This document shows, in pieces, positions 1 through 7,172 of a DNA stretch of 64,000 nt (its first letter is position 1; the number at the start of each line of letters is the position of its first letter). Both the position numbers and the translations under genes were made by a program. The notes beneath the pieces are model-generated. The model was not told the origin of the DNA and ran no database searches. It saw nothing but the letters and a program-made list of their open reading frames with translations. Source of the DNA: Nocardia beijingensis NBRC 16342 (GTDB lineage Bacteria; Actinomycetota; Actinomycetes; Mycobacteriales; Mycobacteriaceae); NCBI RefSeq assembly GCF_001612785.1, contig NZ_BDBC01000031.1:124001-188000 (forward strand), read 5' to 3'.

Positions 1-207
1 ATCCACCGCGCTGGACGCCGCGGGGCGATCACCGCGCTGACTGCCGGAGTGACCGGCCTCGCGCTCGGCGGACTGGTGGTGGCCGCCGCCGAAGGCGGAC
101 CGGGCACCGGATACGGAATCGTCGGCGGCTTCGTGGCCTTGGCCGTCGGGCTGGTCGCCGCCATCCTCGGCACGGTCGCCTTGAAGAGGAACCCGTTGCC
201 CCGGTGA
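1..207 (+). CDS. C-terminal part of a small membrane protein (DUF6223-like)
   Basis: The frame is open from the window edge to a TGA at 205-207, so only the last 68 residues are visible. They form two hydrophobic Gly/Ala/Val-rich segments (about residues 10-30 and 37-61 of the visible part) joined by a GGPGTGYG turn, and end in a basic tail KRNPLPR. This two-helix layout resembles the small actinobacterial DUF6223 membrane proteins; that assignment is from memory of the family, not from a search. The start lies outside the window. Confidence 0.6.
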   Translation: MHRAGRRGAITALTAGVTGLALGGLVVAAAEGGPGTGYGIVGGFVALAVGLVAAILGTVALKRNPLPR

Positions 208-269
208 CCGCCCGCCGCCTCCGCGCACCGTGGCGATGTGGCATCGGCCCGGAGCCTCCGTAAAACCCG

Positions 270-298
270 TTGGCGGGCCACGGCGGCCCTGCTAGCCT
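270..298 (+). promoter_or_regulatory. Candidate promoter of the hydrolase leader
   Basis: TTGGCG at 270-275 and TAGCCT at 293-298 are separated by exactly 17 bp, a reasonable housekeeping-type promoter. Initiation near 305 would give a leader of about 130 nt containing the short ORF at 336-389 before the hydrolase ATG at 435. Confidence 0.4.
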
Positions 299-335
299 TC
301 CGGAAGCCGTGCCAGAGAACGAGGAGGTGGTACCC

Positions 336-389
336 GTGAACGCTGTATCTACATGGGTGCTCCCCTCTGGGGTCACGGTCGGGCGATAG
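336..389 (+). CDS. Putative 17-residue leader peptide upstream of alpha/beta hydrolase
   Basis: A GTG at 336 preceded by AGGAGGT (322-328, 7-nt spacing) opens a short frame MNAVSTWVLPSGVTVGR that ends at TAG 387-389. Its Shine-Dalgarno is much better than that of the following hydrolase (AAAGG at 423-427). A hairpin with GTG/CAC and CCCC/GGGG arms (357-376) lies inside the coding part. A second hairpin, CGGAG-type (396-401 with 417-422), sits just before the hydrolase ribosome site. The arrangement is that of a translated attenuator leader; the function is inferred. Confidence 0.5.
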   Translation: MNAVSTWVLPSGVTVGR

Positions 390-434
390 GTCGTCCGGGA
401 GCGCCGCTCGAGAGCACTCCCGAAAGGCACGACC

Positions 435-1166
435 ATGCAATTCACTTCCGAACGACGTCTCGACGACGGCGTCCTCGAACGCGAATTCGCCCTCGGCGAC
501 ATCCCCGGCATCCTGTGGACGCCCGAATCCGCTTCCGCACCGGTGCCGCTGATCCTGATGGGACAACCCGGCGGACTGCGTCGGATGTACCCTCGGCTGG
601 TGGACAGAGCCCGGCACTCCGTAGCGGAGGGCTTCGCCGCGGCCACGATCGAACTCCCCGGCAGCGGTGACCGGCCCCCGTCGGCTGCCGCCGAGCAGGC
701 CCGAGCCGACCTGCGCCGGGCGTTGGAGGGAGGCGGCCCGGTCGACGACGAGATCGTCGACCGGCTCGTCCTCCCACTGGTCGAAAAGGCGGTCCCGGAA
801 TGGCGGGCCGCCCTGGATGCCCTCCTTTCGCTGCCCGAGATCGGCGGCCCGGTCGGATACTCGGGCGGGGTGATCGCCATAGGCATCCGGCTGGCGTTGG
901 TCGAGCCGCGCATCTCGGCCGCCGCCCTGTTCGCCGGAAGTTTCGTGCCCCGCGGCATGTTCGAGGAGGCCCGGCAGATCACCATTCCGCTGCACGTCCT
1001 GCTCCAGTGGGACGACGAAGGAAACGACCGGCAGATGGCCCTGGACCTGTTCGACGCCTTCGGCTCCGAGGAGAAGACGCTGCACGCCAATATGGGCGGG
1101 CACACCGGCGTCCCGCAGTTCGAGGGGGACAACGCGAACCGGTTCTTCGCCCGACACCTGAAGTGA
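435..1166 (+). CDS. Alpha/beta hydrolase family protein
   Basis: 243-residue soluble protein with no signal peptide. The nucleophile elbow GYSGG is at residues 141-145 (Ser143), and a late histidine in GGHTGV (His223) fits the usual Ser-Asp-His triad order of alpha/beta hydrolases. An early LILMGQPGG segment (about 40-47) would supply the oxyanion-hole loop. It belongs to the dienelactone-hydrolase-like group in general shape; the substrate cannot be told. ATG 435 is the first start after the leader hairpin. A strong stem (1197-1236) follows 31 bp after the stop. Expression may be controlled by the short upstream ORF at 336-389. Confidence 0.85.
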   Translation: MQFTSERRLDDGVLEREFALGDIPGILWTPESASAPVPLILMGQPGGLRRMYPRLVDRARHSVAEGFAAATIELPGSGDRPPSAAAEQARADLRRALEGGGPVDDEIVDRLVLPLVEKAVPEWRAALDALLSLPEIGGPVGYSGGVIAIGIRLALVEPRISAAALFAGSFVPRGMFEEARQITIPLHVLLQWDDEGNDRQMALDLFDAFGSEEKTLHANMGGHTGVPQFEGDNANRFFARHLK

Positions 1167-1196
1167 CGCCGGGCTGTCGGACCGGCAGCAGGCACA

Positions 1197-1236
1197 GCCG
1201 CCCCGGCCATCGGCGATGCCGGCCGGTCGGGGCGGC
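1197..1236. terminator. GC-rich hairpin after hydrolase gene
   Basis: GCCGCCCCG (1197-1205) pairs perfectly with CGGGGCGGC (1228-1236), and the intervening bases can add GGCC/GGCC pairs. There is no U-tract, as is common in actinomycetes. A second 7-bp stem (CCGCGGT/ACCGCGG, 1249-1266) follows directly. Confidence 0.5.
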
Positions 1237-1369
1237 GCCGCACATCCCCCGCGGTCGACACCGCGGGATACCGAGTTCATGGCGTGCGCGGGAGTGCGAT
1301 CTCGGCCGCACCGATGAATTCCGGGTGGGTCCTTCGTCAATGTCTCTGGATGGACCGAAGGAGATGATC

Positions 1370-1399
1370 ATGGGCCTCCCATGGGCGGCAGACAGGTGA
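1370..1399 (+). CDS. Putative 9-residue leader peptide before LLM oxidoreductase
   Basis: AAGGAG (1358-1363) is spaced 6 nt from ATG 1370, which reads MGLPWAADR and stops at TGA 1397-1399, 27 nt before the oxidoreductase ATG. An earlier in-frame ATG at 1364 abuts the Shine-Dalgarno and is less likely. With so few codons this could be chance; the ribosome site is what makes it notable. Confidence 0.3.
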   Translation: MGLPWAADR

Positions 1400-1426
1400 T
1401 CTCACAGATACGGAGAGGGACCAGGC

Positions 1427-2230
1427 ATGACGAGACCGTTTCGATTCGGGGTTGTTGCCCCGCTCAGAACTGATCTGCCGACGTGGCTGGCCCGCGTGCG
1501 CCGCATCGCCGATAGCGGCTACTCGACATTGCTGATGCCCGACGTCCCGCAGTGGCAACCGGCGCCAGGCCCCACGCTGGCCACCGCCGCGGCCCTCACC
1601 GACCTGCGCGTCGGCACTTGGGTGTATGCCTCCCCGCTGCGCCCGCCCTGGATGACGGCGTGGGAAGCGCACTCGCTGTCCGAGCTCACCGGCGGTCGCT
1701 TCGAGCTGGGCATCGGCACCGGCAGGCCAGGCATGGAAAACGAGCTCCGCGAGAAAGGACTTCCAGTCGTCCCGCCGAACGAGCGGCTGGCTCGAGTGCG
1801 TGAGACCGTCACAGCGCTGCGAGATCTCGACGGCCCCGACCGTCACACCCCTGTGGTGATGGCCGTACGCGGCCCGAAGGCACAGGCGCTGGCAGCCGAG
1901 GTCGCCGACACAGTCACCTTCGCACTGATGCCGGACGAGTCCCGGGCCGAAGTCACCCAGCTGGCACACGATGTCAGCGCGCTCGGTGACCTCGAACTCG
2001 CGTTGCACGTACCGATCATCGGCAACACGGTCGCGCCGTTCATGGCGCCTCCCGATACCGACCCTGCCGCGCTTCCGGTGGACTCGCTGGCCATACTTCC
2101 GGAAGACCCCGCGGCCGCCGCCGAGGAAATCCAGCGGCGACGGGAGGAGATCGGCTTCTCCTATTTCGTCTTCGGCGCCGACTTCGCCGACAAGTTCGCT
2201 CCGGTCGTCGCCGAACTCGCCGGACGCTGA
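1427..2230 (+). CDS. Luciferase-like (LLM class) flavin/F420-dependent oxidoreductase
   Basis: 267-residue TIM-barrel enzyme of the bacterial luciferase-like family. Family-typical stretches are visible in order: RFGVVAP at the N-terminus, the VGTWVYASPLRPP strand (about 62-75), LTGGRFELGIGTGRPGMENE (about 88-106), which is the classic GRxxLGxGxG cofactor loop, and a C-terminal EEIGFSYFVFG strand. Members use FMN or, very commonly in Nocardia and mycobacteria, coenzyme F420. The start has a GGAGAGGG ribosome site. The gene is followed 59 bp downstream by a RibD/DHFR-like reductase and they may be co-transcribed. The substrate is unknown. Confidence 0.9.
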   Translation: MTRPFRFGVVAPLRTDLPTWLARVRRIADSGYSTLLMPDVPQWQPAPGPTLATAAALTDLRVGTWVYASPLRPPWMTAWEAHSLSELTGGRFELGIGTGRPGMENELREKGLPVVPPNERLARVRETVTALRDLDGPDRHTPVVMAVRGPKAQALAAEVADTVTFALMPDESRAEVTQLAHDVSALGDLELALHVPIIGNTVAPFMAPPDTDPAALPVDSLAILPEDPAAAAEEIQRRREEIGFSYFVFGADFADKFAPVVAELAGR

Positions 2231-2289
2231 TCGAGCGGCGAGGGATGACGCGAGGACATACCCGATCGACCACACCCGAGGAGAGCATC

Positions 2290-2868
2290 ATGACCGCCAC
2301 GTACACGTTCGACGTCTTTTCCAGCCTCGACGGCTACGGCGGCGTCAGCGGGGGCGACTGGGGCGGCTATTGGGGCAAGCAAGGCCCTGAACTGCTCGAC
2401 CACCGCCTCGCCTTGTACAACCCGGAGCAGCGGATGGTATTCGGGGCCAATACGTATCGGGCATTCGCACAACTGTTGGCCTCGGGCGCCGAGGACTCCG
2501 TGCGCGACCCATGGGTCACCCGGATGCGGGATCTGCCGGCGACGGTCGTGTCGACGACCCTGCACGGTCCTCTCGACTGGCCGGACGCCACCGTCGTGAG
2601 CGGTGACGCCGTCGAGGTCGTCGCTCGGCTCAAAGAGGAGTCCGAGGTGCCGTTGCGCTCGCACGGCAGCCTGTCGATGAACCGATCGCTGATGGCTGCC
2701 GGCCTGGTCGACCGCGTCCAGGTGACGCTCTTCCCGGTCATCACCGGCCAGACCGGCGATGACCCGATCTTCCGGGGTGCGGCCGACTTCGACCTCGAAC
2801 TGATCGAGAGCCGCACGCTCGACGGCAACATCCAAGAGCTCATCTACCGGCCCGCTCTGCACATCTGA
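2290..2868 (+). CDS. Dihydrofolate-reductase-family protein (RibD C-terminal domain)
   Basis: 192 residues covering a single RibD_C/DHFR-like fold. The N-terminal TFDVFSSLDGYGG is the conserved first strand and loop of this family, and MVFGANTYRAF (about 48-58) and the LVDRVQVTLFPVITGQTG segment (about 140-157) match its nucleotide-binding core. Such stand-alone proteins are usually NADPH-dependent reductases of unknown substrate and are not the housekeeping folate enzyme. I chose ATG 2290 because the family begins at MTATYTFDV and a GAGGAGAG site precedes it; an upstream in-frame GTG/ATG at 2245 would add 15 unrelated residues. Confidence 0.88.
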   Translation: MTATYTFDVFSSLDGYGGVSGGDWGGYWGKQGPELLDHRLALYNPEQRMVFGANTYRAFAQLLASGAEDSVRDPWVTRMRDLPATVVSTTLHGPLDWPDATVVSGDAVEVVARLKEESEVPLRSHGSLSMNRSLMAAGLVDRVQVTLFPVITGQTGDDPIFRGAADFDLELIESRTLDGNIQELIYRPALHI

Positions 2869-3116
2869 GCACATCCATGCCCGTCGCGCGGCGGAACCCG
2901 ACCCGCGTCCCGGTTCAGGACGCCGTTCGCGATCGCGCCTGCGCGCTTTCCACCACGAACTGTGCCGCGCATATCTCGCGGTCAACAGTTGAACGGGAGC
3001 CACGACTCCGGCAGCGCAGTCGGTTGCACGGGCGCGAGCGCACCACAGATCGCCGCCGCATCGGGTGGAGCTCTATAGGGTGGCGATGCGTTGGTGGACC
3101 GAAATCGGGGGATGTG

Positions 3117-4331
3117 ATGGCACGCAGACGTTTACGACGGTTCGCGATCATCGTCGCGGTGGCCTGGACGGCCACCAGTGCTATCGCGGCGCCGGTCGGA
3201 GCCGCACCCGGCTCGGTATCAGTCGATGCTGTGGTCGTGTCTGTACCTTCCCCCACCGGCAGCAACCCTGTCGGCGTGGCCGAGCTTCACCTCACCGACC
3301 CCGGCCGCACCGACCCATGGGACGAAGGCCGCCGGGAAGTCCTGGTTCAGATCTGGTATCCGGCGCAGGACTCGGGTGCTTCCGCTGCGGCGGCCTGGAT
3401 GTCGCCGGGCGGACGGGAGGAACAAGCCGACTACCTGGCCGAACTCGGCGTACCTCGAGACCGCTGGTCGCTGGGCCCGAGTCACAGCTACCCGAATCGA
3501 CCGGCACGCGAAGGAGTCGGCCGGTTCCCGGTGTTGTTGAACTCCCCCGGTATGGGCGATGCCACCGGCTGGAGTACCGCCCAAGCCGAGGACCTGGCCA
3601 GTCACGGTTATGTCGTGGTCGCGATCAACCATACGCACGAGGCGTTCTCCGTCCACTTCCCCGACGGACGGGTCGAACACACTGTTGTCCCGCTGGATTC
3701 GCCGCAAGAGGTCCTGCGGGATGTCCTGCTTCCGACGCGGGTGGCCGACACCCGCTTCGTGCTCGATGAACTTGTGGCGGCCGCCACCGGACAGAGCTCG
3801 CACACCGGCAGGCGCCTGCCTGCGGGACTGGCCGAGCACATGGACATGACAAAGGTAGGGATGTTCGGGCATTCGCTCGGGGGATCGACCACGGTGCAGA
3901 CGTTGCACGACGAACCCCGGATCCGCGCCGGCGTCGATCTGGACGGACCGATCCTCGGATCGGTCGCCACAGAGGGGACCGACAAGCCACTCCTCATGCT
4001 CGCCAGTGGCACGTCTCCCTGGTACGGCAAGCCTGGCTGGGAGCCCCACTGGCTCCACAACACCGGCGTGAAGCTGCCTCTTCGGGTGTCGGGCACCGAG
4101 CACATGTCCTTCTCCGACCAGCAGACTATCCTGCCTCAGCTGACCGCTGCCGGGCTGCTTTCGGCAGAGACAACGACGAAAGCGGTGGGCGCGATCGACC
4201 CCCAGCGGTCGATCGACCTGCAACGGACCTATCTGCGCACCTTCTTCGACGCCGTCTTCGGCCAGAACGACATCAGCGTCATCGACGCGATCACAGCTCT
4301 GGCCCAACCCGAAGTCCTACCGCACCTGTGA
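3117..4331 (+). CDS. Secreted alpha/beta hydrolase, PAF-acetylhydrolase/chlorophyllase-like
   Basis: 404 residues starting with a basic n-region and hydrophobic core (MARRRLRRF followed by an Ala-rich stretch) and an APVGAAPG cleavage region, so exported. The VQIWYPA motif (about 75-81), NSPGMG loop and nucleophile elbow GHSLGG (about 253-258) are those of the platelet-activating-factor acetylhydrolase-like alpha/beta hydrolases; a late GTEHMSFSD supplies the histidine. It is probably an esterase or lipase acting outside the membrane. ATG 3117 is chosen because the signal peptide begins there; the frame is open upstream, but those residues are not protein-like. A TATAGG hexamer at 3073-3078 could be the -10. 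Confidence 0.85.
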   Translation: MARRRLRRFAIIVAVAWTATSAIAAPVGAAPGSVSVDAVVVSVPSPTGSNPVGVAELHLTDPGRTDPWDEGRREVLVQIWYPAQDSGASAAAAWMSPGGREEQADYLAELGVPRDRWSLGPSHSYPNRPAREGVGRFPVLLNSPGMGDATGWSTAQAEDLASHGYVVVAINHTHEAFSVHFPDGRVEHTVVPLDSPQEVLRDVLLPTRVADTRFVLDELVAAATGQSSHTGRRLPAGLAEHMDMTKVGMFGHSLGGSTTVQTLHDEPRIRAGVDLDGPILGSVATEGTDKPLLMLASGTSPWYGKPGWEPHWLHNTGVKLPLRVSGTEHMSFSDQQTILPQLTAAGLLSAETTTKAVGAIDPQRSIDLQRTYLRTFFDAVFGQNDISVIDAITALAQPEVLPHL

Positions 4332-4408
4332 CTGCCGCGTCCCGGCGAATCACGAGCTGTGGACACGGGCACTGACGTCCTCGGGGCCTCGCAGTGGATC
4401 GGCGAACA

Positions 4409-5329
4409 TCAGTCGGTGCCAATGGTGATGATCGTTCTGCCGCGGGTGCGCCGCTCGGGGCTGAAGGCCGCGGGAGCCTCGGCCAGGGAGCGGACCGTGG
4501 TGACGAGTGGGACCAGTCGGCCCTGATGGAGGCGGGTGGCGAGTTGGGCCAGTTGCTCCCGGTTGGGTTCCACGACGAAGAAGATGGCCCGGCCGTCCTC
4601 AGGGTGAATGGTGGGTGGGCCGGCGATGGTGACGAGGGTGCCGCCGGGGCGTAGGAGCGCGGTGGACCGGTCGCGGATGTCACCGCCGATCACGTCGAGT
4701 ACCACGTCGACCGCCCCGGCGTCCTCCAGGACTCCGCCGTCCAAGTCGATGAACTCGTGGACACCCAGATCGCGCGCCGCGTCCTCGTCGGCGGCTCGGC
4801 CGGTGCCGATGATCCGGGCTCCCGCCTCATGGGCCAGTTGCGCGGCGACCGAGCCGACGGCGCCACAGACTCCGTGAACGAGGACGGTTCGGCCGGCTGC
4901 CAGGTGGGCGTGGTCGAACAGGGCTTGCCACGCCGTCAGGCCGGAGATCGGCAGAGCGGCGGCGGCGACATGGTCGACGTCGGCGGGGAGCGGGACCAGG
5001 TTGCGGGCTTCCACGGCGGTGTACTCCGCGAGCGAACCGTCGCGCGCCCAGTCGGTCGGGCCGAAGACGCGCTGCCCCACCGTGAGGCCGGTGGTTCCGT
5101 AGCCGACCTCGGCGACTACGCCTGATAGTTCGTGACCGGGGACGCTCGGGGTGCGGTCGCGGCCGGCGCGGTCGGTCCACGTCGCCGGCCAGTCCAGCTC
5201 GCCGCGGGTGAATCCGGCAGCGTGAACTCGCACGATCACGTCGTTCTCAGCGGCGTGGGGATGCGGCAGATCGGTCAGGGTCAAGCCGCCGATGCCGGCT
5301 TCGCGGTCCCGGACTGTGACGGCTCGCAT
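4409..5329 (-). CDS. NADP-dependent MDR-family oxidoreductase (quinone-oxidoreductase type)
   Basis: 306 residues with the medium-chain dehydrogenase/reductase layout: N-terminal GroES-like domain (TPSVPGHELSGVVAEVG, about 58-74) and a Rossmann domain with a VLVHGVCGAVGSVAAQLA nucleotide-binding loop (about 142-160). It lacks the cysteine set of structural zinc, so it fits the zinc-independent quinone-oxidoreductase branch (PF08240 plus PF13602). The start is ATG 5329, where MRAVTV begins as in relatives. It is divergent from the HD-domain gene at 5487; the 157-bp gap must hold both promoters. The substrate is not predictable. Confidence 0.9.
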   Translation of the reverse strand: MRAVTVRDREAGIGGLTLTDLPHPHAAENDVIVRVHAAGFTRGELDWPATWTDRAGRDRTPSVPGHELSGVVAEVGYGTTGLTVGQRVFGPTDWARDGSLAEYTAVEARNLVPLPADVDHVAAAALPISGLTAWQALFDHAHLAAGRTVLVHGVCGAVGSVAAQLAHEAGARIIGTGRAADEDAARDLGVHEFIDLDGGVLEDAGAVDVVLDVIGGDIRDRSTALLRPGGTLVTIAGPPTIHPEDGRAIFFVVEPNREQLAQLATRLHQGRLVPLVTTVRSLAEAPAAFSPERRTRGRTIITIGTD

Positions 5330-5474
5330 GGCGGTCCTTCCGGTAGTCGTAGGACTGATCGGTTTCGACGGTACGCACTCGAGTTCGCCCGCGGCGGCCA
5401 CTCGGGGGACTCGATGGGCCGCCAGCAGCATGAATGCCCACGCATCGTGCCGTCGCAACGCAGCCTCCGCGCCG

Positions 5475-5480
5475 TACTGT
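5475..5480 (+). promoter_or_regulatory. -10 element of a leaderless promoter (HD gene)
   Basis: TACTGT lies 6 bp before ATG 5487, so transcription would begin at or within 1-2 nt of the start codon. A TCGCAA hexamer 16 bp further upstream could serve as -35. Confidence 0.4.
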
Positions 5481-5486
5481 CGAAGC

Positions 5487-6140
5487 ATGGGTGATCTGGA
5501 CGACCTCGTGATTCCCGAGACGGCCGCCGCATCGGCCGCCCTGGAGGTGGCCTCCGCTTACCACTCCACCGCCTTGCTGAACCACTCGCACCGCGTCTAC
5601 GTCTGGGCGGCCGCCTACGGCAGACGGCAGAACATCCGGTACGACGCCGAACTGCTGTTCACGGCCGCGATGTTCCACGACCTCGGCCTGGCGCCGGAGT
5701 TCGACAGCCACACGGTTTCCTTCGAGCAGGCCGGAGGCCATGTCGCCCGGGTGTTCGCCACAGGCGCCGGTTGGCCGAGTGAGCGCCGCGAACACCTCGG
5801 CGAAGTCATCGCCAGGCATATGGACGACGTGGACGTGGCAGACGACCCTGAAGGCCACTTGCTGTCGCGGGCGGCGACGTTGGACGTCGTGGGAAAGAAC
5901 GTCGATGATTTCAGCCCCGCCTTCCGTGCCGAAGTACTCCAGCGGTACCCCCGGCTCGGATTCGCCGACGAGTTCCTTGCCTGCTTCCAGATTCAGGCCG
6001 ACCGGAAGACGGGCAGCTCTGCCGCACGCGCGATGCGATCCGGCCTCGCCACGAGGATTGCCGCGAATCCCCTGGTCGCCGGTTCCGGACACACGCCCGA
6101 GGAAAACCCCAGGAGGACGTCCGCGTACCGCAGTCGTTAG
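5487..6140 (+). CDS. HD domain-containing protein
   Basis: 217 residues. The metal-binding HD doublet is in MFHDLGL (His64-Asp65), preceded by a helical segment with HSHRVYVW (about 34-41) that supplies the first histidine, and followed by HLGEVIARHMDD (about 109-120). This is the pattern of small HD phosphohydrolase-like proteins such as the cyanamide hydratase/YedJ group. The substrate is unknown. The TACTGT -10 only 6 bp ahead of the ATG suggests a leaderless mRNA. It is divergent from the MDR oxidoreductase, with which it may share a promoter region. Confidence 0.85.
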   Translation: MGDLDDLVIPETAAASAALEVASAYHSTALLNHSHRVYVWAAAYGRRQNIRYDAELLFTAAMFHDLGLAPEFDSHTVSFEQAGGHVARVFATGAGWPSERREHLGEVIARHMDDVDVADDPEGHLLSRAATLDVVGKNVDDFSPAFRAEVLQRYPRLGFADEFLACFQIQADRKTGSSAARAMRSGLATRIAANPLVAGSGHTPEENPRRTSAYRSR

Positions 6141-6594
6141 GGAAAGACTGCGAGCCACACTGCCCGCTGACGATCGCGGTTTGGCGAGGATATCGACAAT
6201 TCGCAGAAGTCTCGTTCGCTGACAAATTCTGAAACTATTTCGCAACGAGTGAATATCGAGCATTCAGGAGATGCCCAGCAACCCCGACGAGGTACGACAG
6301 TTCGCCTGTTCATGTACGCACTAACACGGCATGGCGGATGGCCCGGCCTGCTAAGCTGTGCACGTGCGCGCGCTGCCGTGCGGCGGTCGGTATTCGGGCC
6401 AGGTCTGCGGCGACTGTCGCAGGCAGCGGTACGCTCGCGCGGACATCGTTCGAACCCGCGTCGACTGTGATTCTGATGAAGTAGCCCGCGAGTGGCGAGG
6501 GGATCGGCCGAGCAATTGGCCGGTATCACCCGGAGTCCGTGATGACGTTCGCCGAGAGTGCCATTGGAGCCATCCCGCTGAAAACGGAGGCGAC
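6141..6594. other. Long intergenic region upstream of DyP operon
   Basis: About 450 bp without a convincing gene. The stretch 6180-6320 is noticeably AT-richer than its surroundings. An extended -10, TGCTAAGCT (6349-6357), lies 6 bp before a GTG at 6364 that is in frame with the next gene. The frame is open from there, so either a roughly 230-nt leader or an alternative, longer first protein is possible. Confidence 0.5.
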
Positions 6595-7155
6595 ATGACC
6601 ACAGGTGATCGGGATTGGTCCAAGCCGGCGGCCGTGGCCATTCCCAAGGAAGGATACTTCGAGCTGGAGCAGGGGCGGTACGGGCCGATATTCCCCCGTA
6701 CACCGGCGAATTACGGCTTCTCGATCATCGCGCGGGTCAAACCCGGGCGTGAGGCGGCGATCCGGGAGTACGGTAAACAGATCGAGGCCGCGGTCGCGGA
6801 AGACCCCACGGTGCTGGCGCCCCTGCGGTTGCACTACCTGCGGTGGGTGCTGTTCGACATCGGTGACGGGCTGTACTTCCAGTATCAAGGCATCTTCGAC
6901 ACCGACTTCGACAAGTACGTCGAGGACGCTGTCGCTCTGTTCGCGTCGACAGGAATCACGACCGTGTTCGTGAACCTCGAAGGCTTCCCCGAGGACTGGA
7001 AGACCAATACCGCTGCGGTCGTCGAGTTCTTCCGTGAACATCAATGCCCGAGCTTCCTGGAATACGGCGAGTACCCGTACGTGACCGGGGAAGAGATCAA
7101 GAAGGCACTGCGGATGAAAGCGGCGTTCTCCGACATGCTCGACCAAATGCAGTAG
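6595..7155 (+). CDS. DyP-operon protein with ferredoxin-like (dimeric alpha-beta barrel) features
   Basis: 186 residues, no signal peptide. The sequence reads like one half of a dimeric alpha-beta barrel: a strand-helix unit FSIIARVKPGREAAIREYG (about 42-60), then LHYLRWVLFDIGDGLYFQYQ (about 81-100) with an FDTDFDKYVEDA segment. That LHxxRWV-then-F-D pattern is common in peroxidase- or catalase-associated barrel proteins. It has no heme-binding motif I can recognise. ATG 6595 has a CGGAGG ribosome site. It is followed 17 bp later by the DyP peroxidase, so it is probably a dedicated partner. Function unknown. Confidence 0.75.
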   Translation: MTTGDRDWSKPAAVAIPKEGYFELEQGRYGPIFPRTPANYGFSIIARVKPGREAAIREYGKQIEAAVAEDPTVLAPLRLHYLRWVLFDIGDGLYFQYQGIFDTDFDKYVEDAVALFASTGITTVFVNLEGFPEDWKTNTAAVVEFFREHQCPSFLEYGEYPYVTGEEIKKALRMKAAFSDMLDQMQ

Positions 7156-7172
7156 CACAGCGAGGTTCGTTG

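Noticed and set aside
29..1261. Long minus-strand open frame of 410 codons
   Set aside because: It is antisense to the hydrolase gene, Arg/Ser/Pro-rich, has no domain and no ribosome site; a typical shadow frame of high-GC DNA.
5247..6263. Minus-strand open frame across the HD-domain gene
   Set aside because: Composition is shadow-like, and the opposite strand encodes a recognisable HD protein with proper motifs.
6448..6470. GTTCGAACCC as a possible tRNA end
   Set aside because: No T-stem complement and no cloverleaf upstream.
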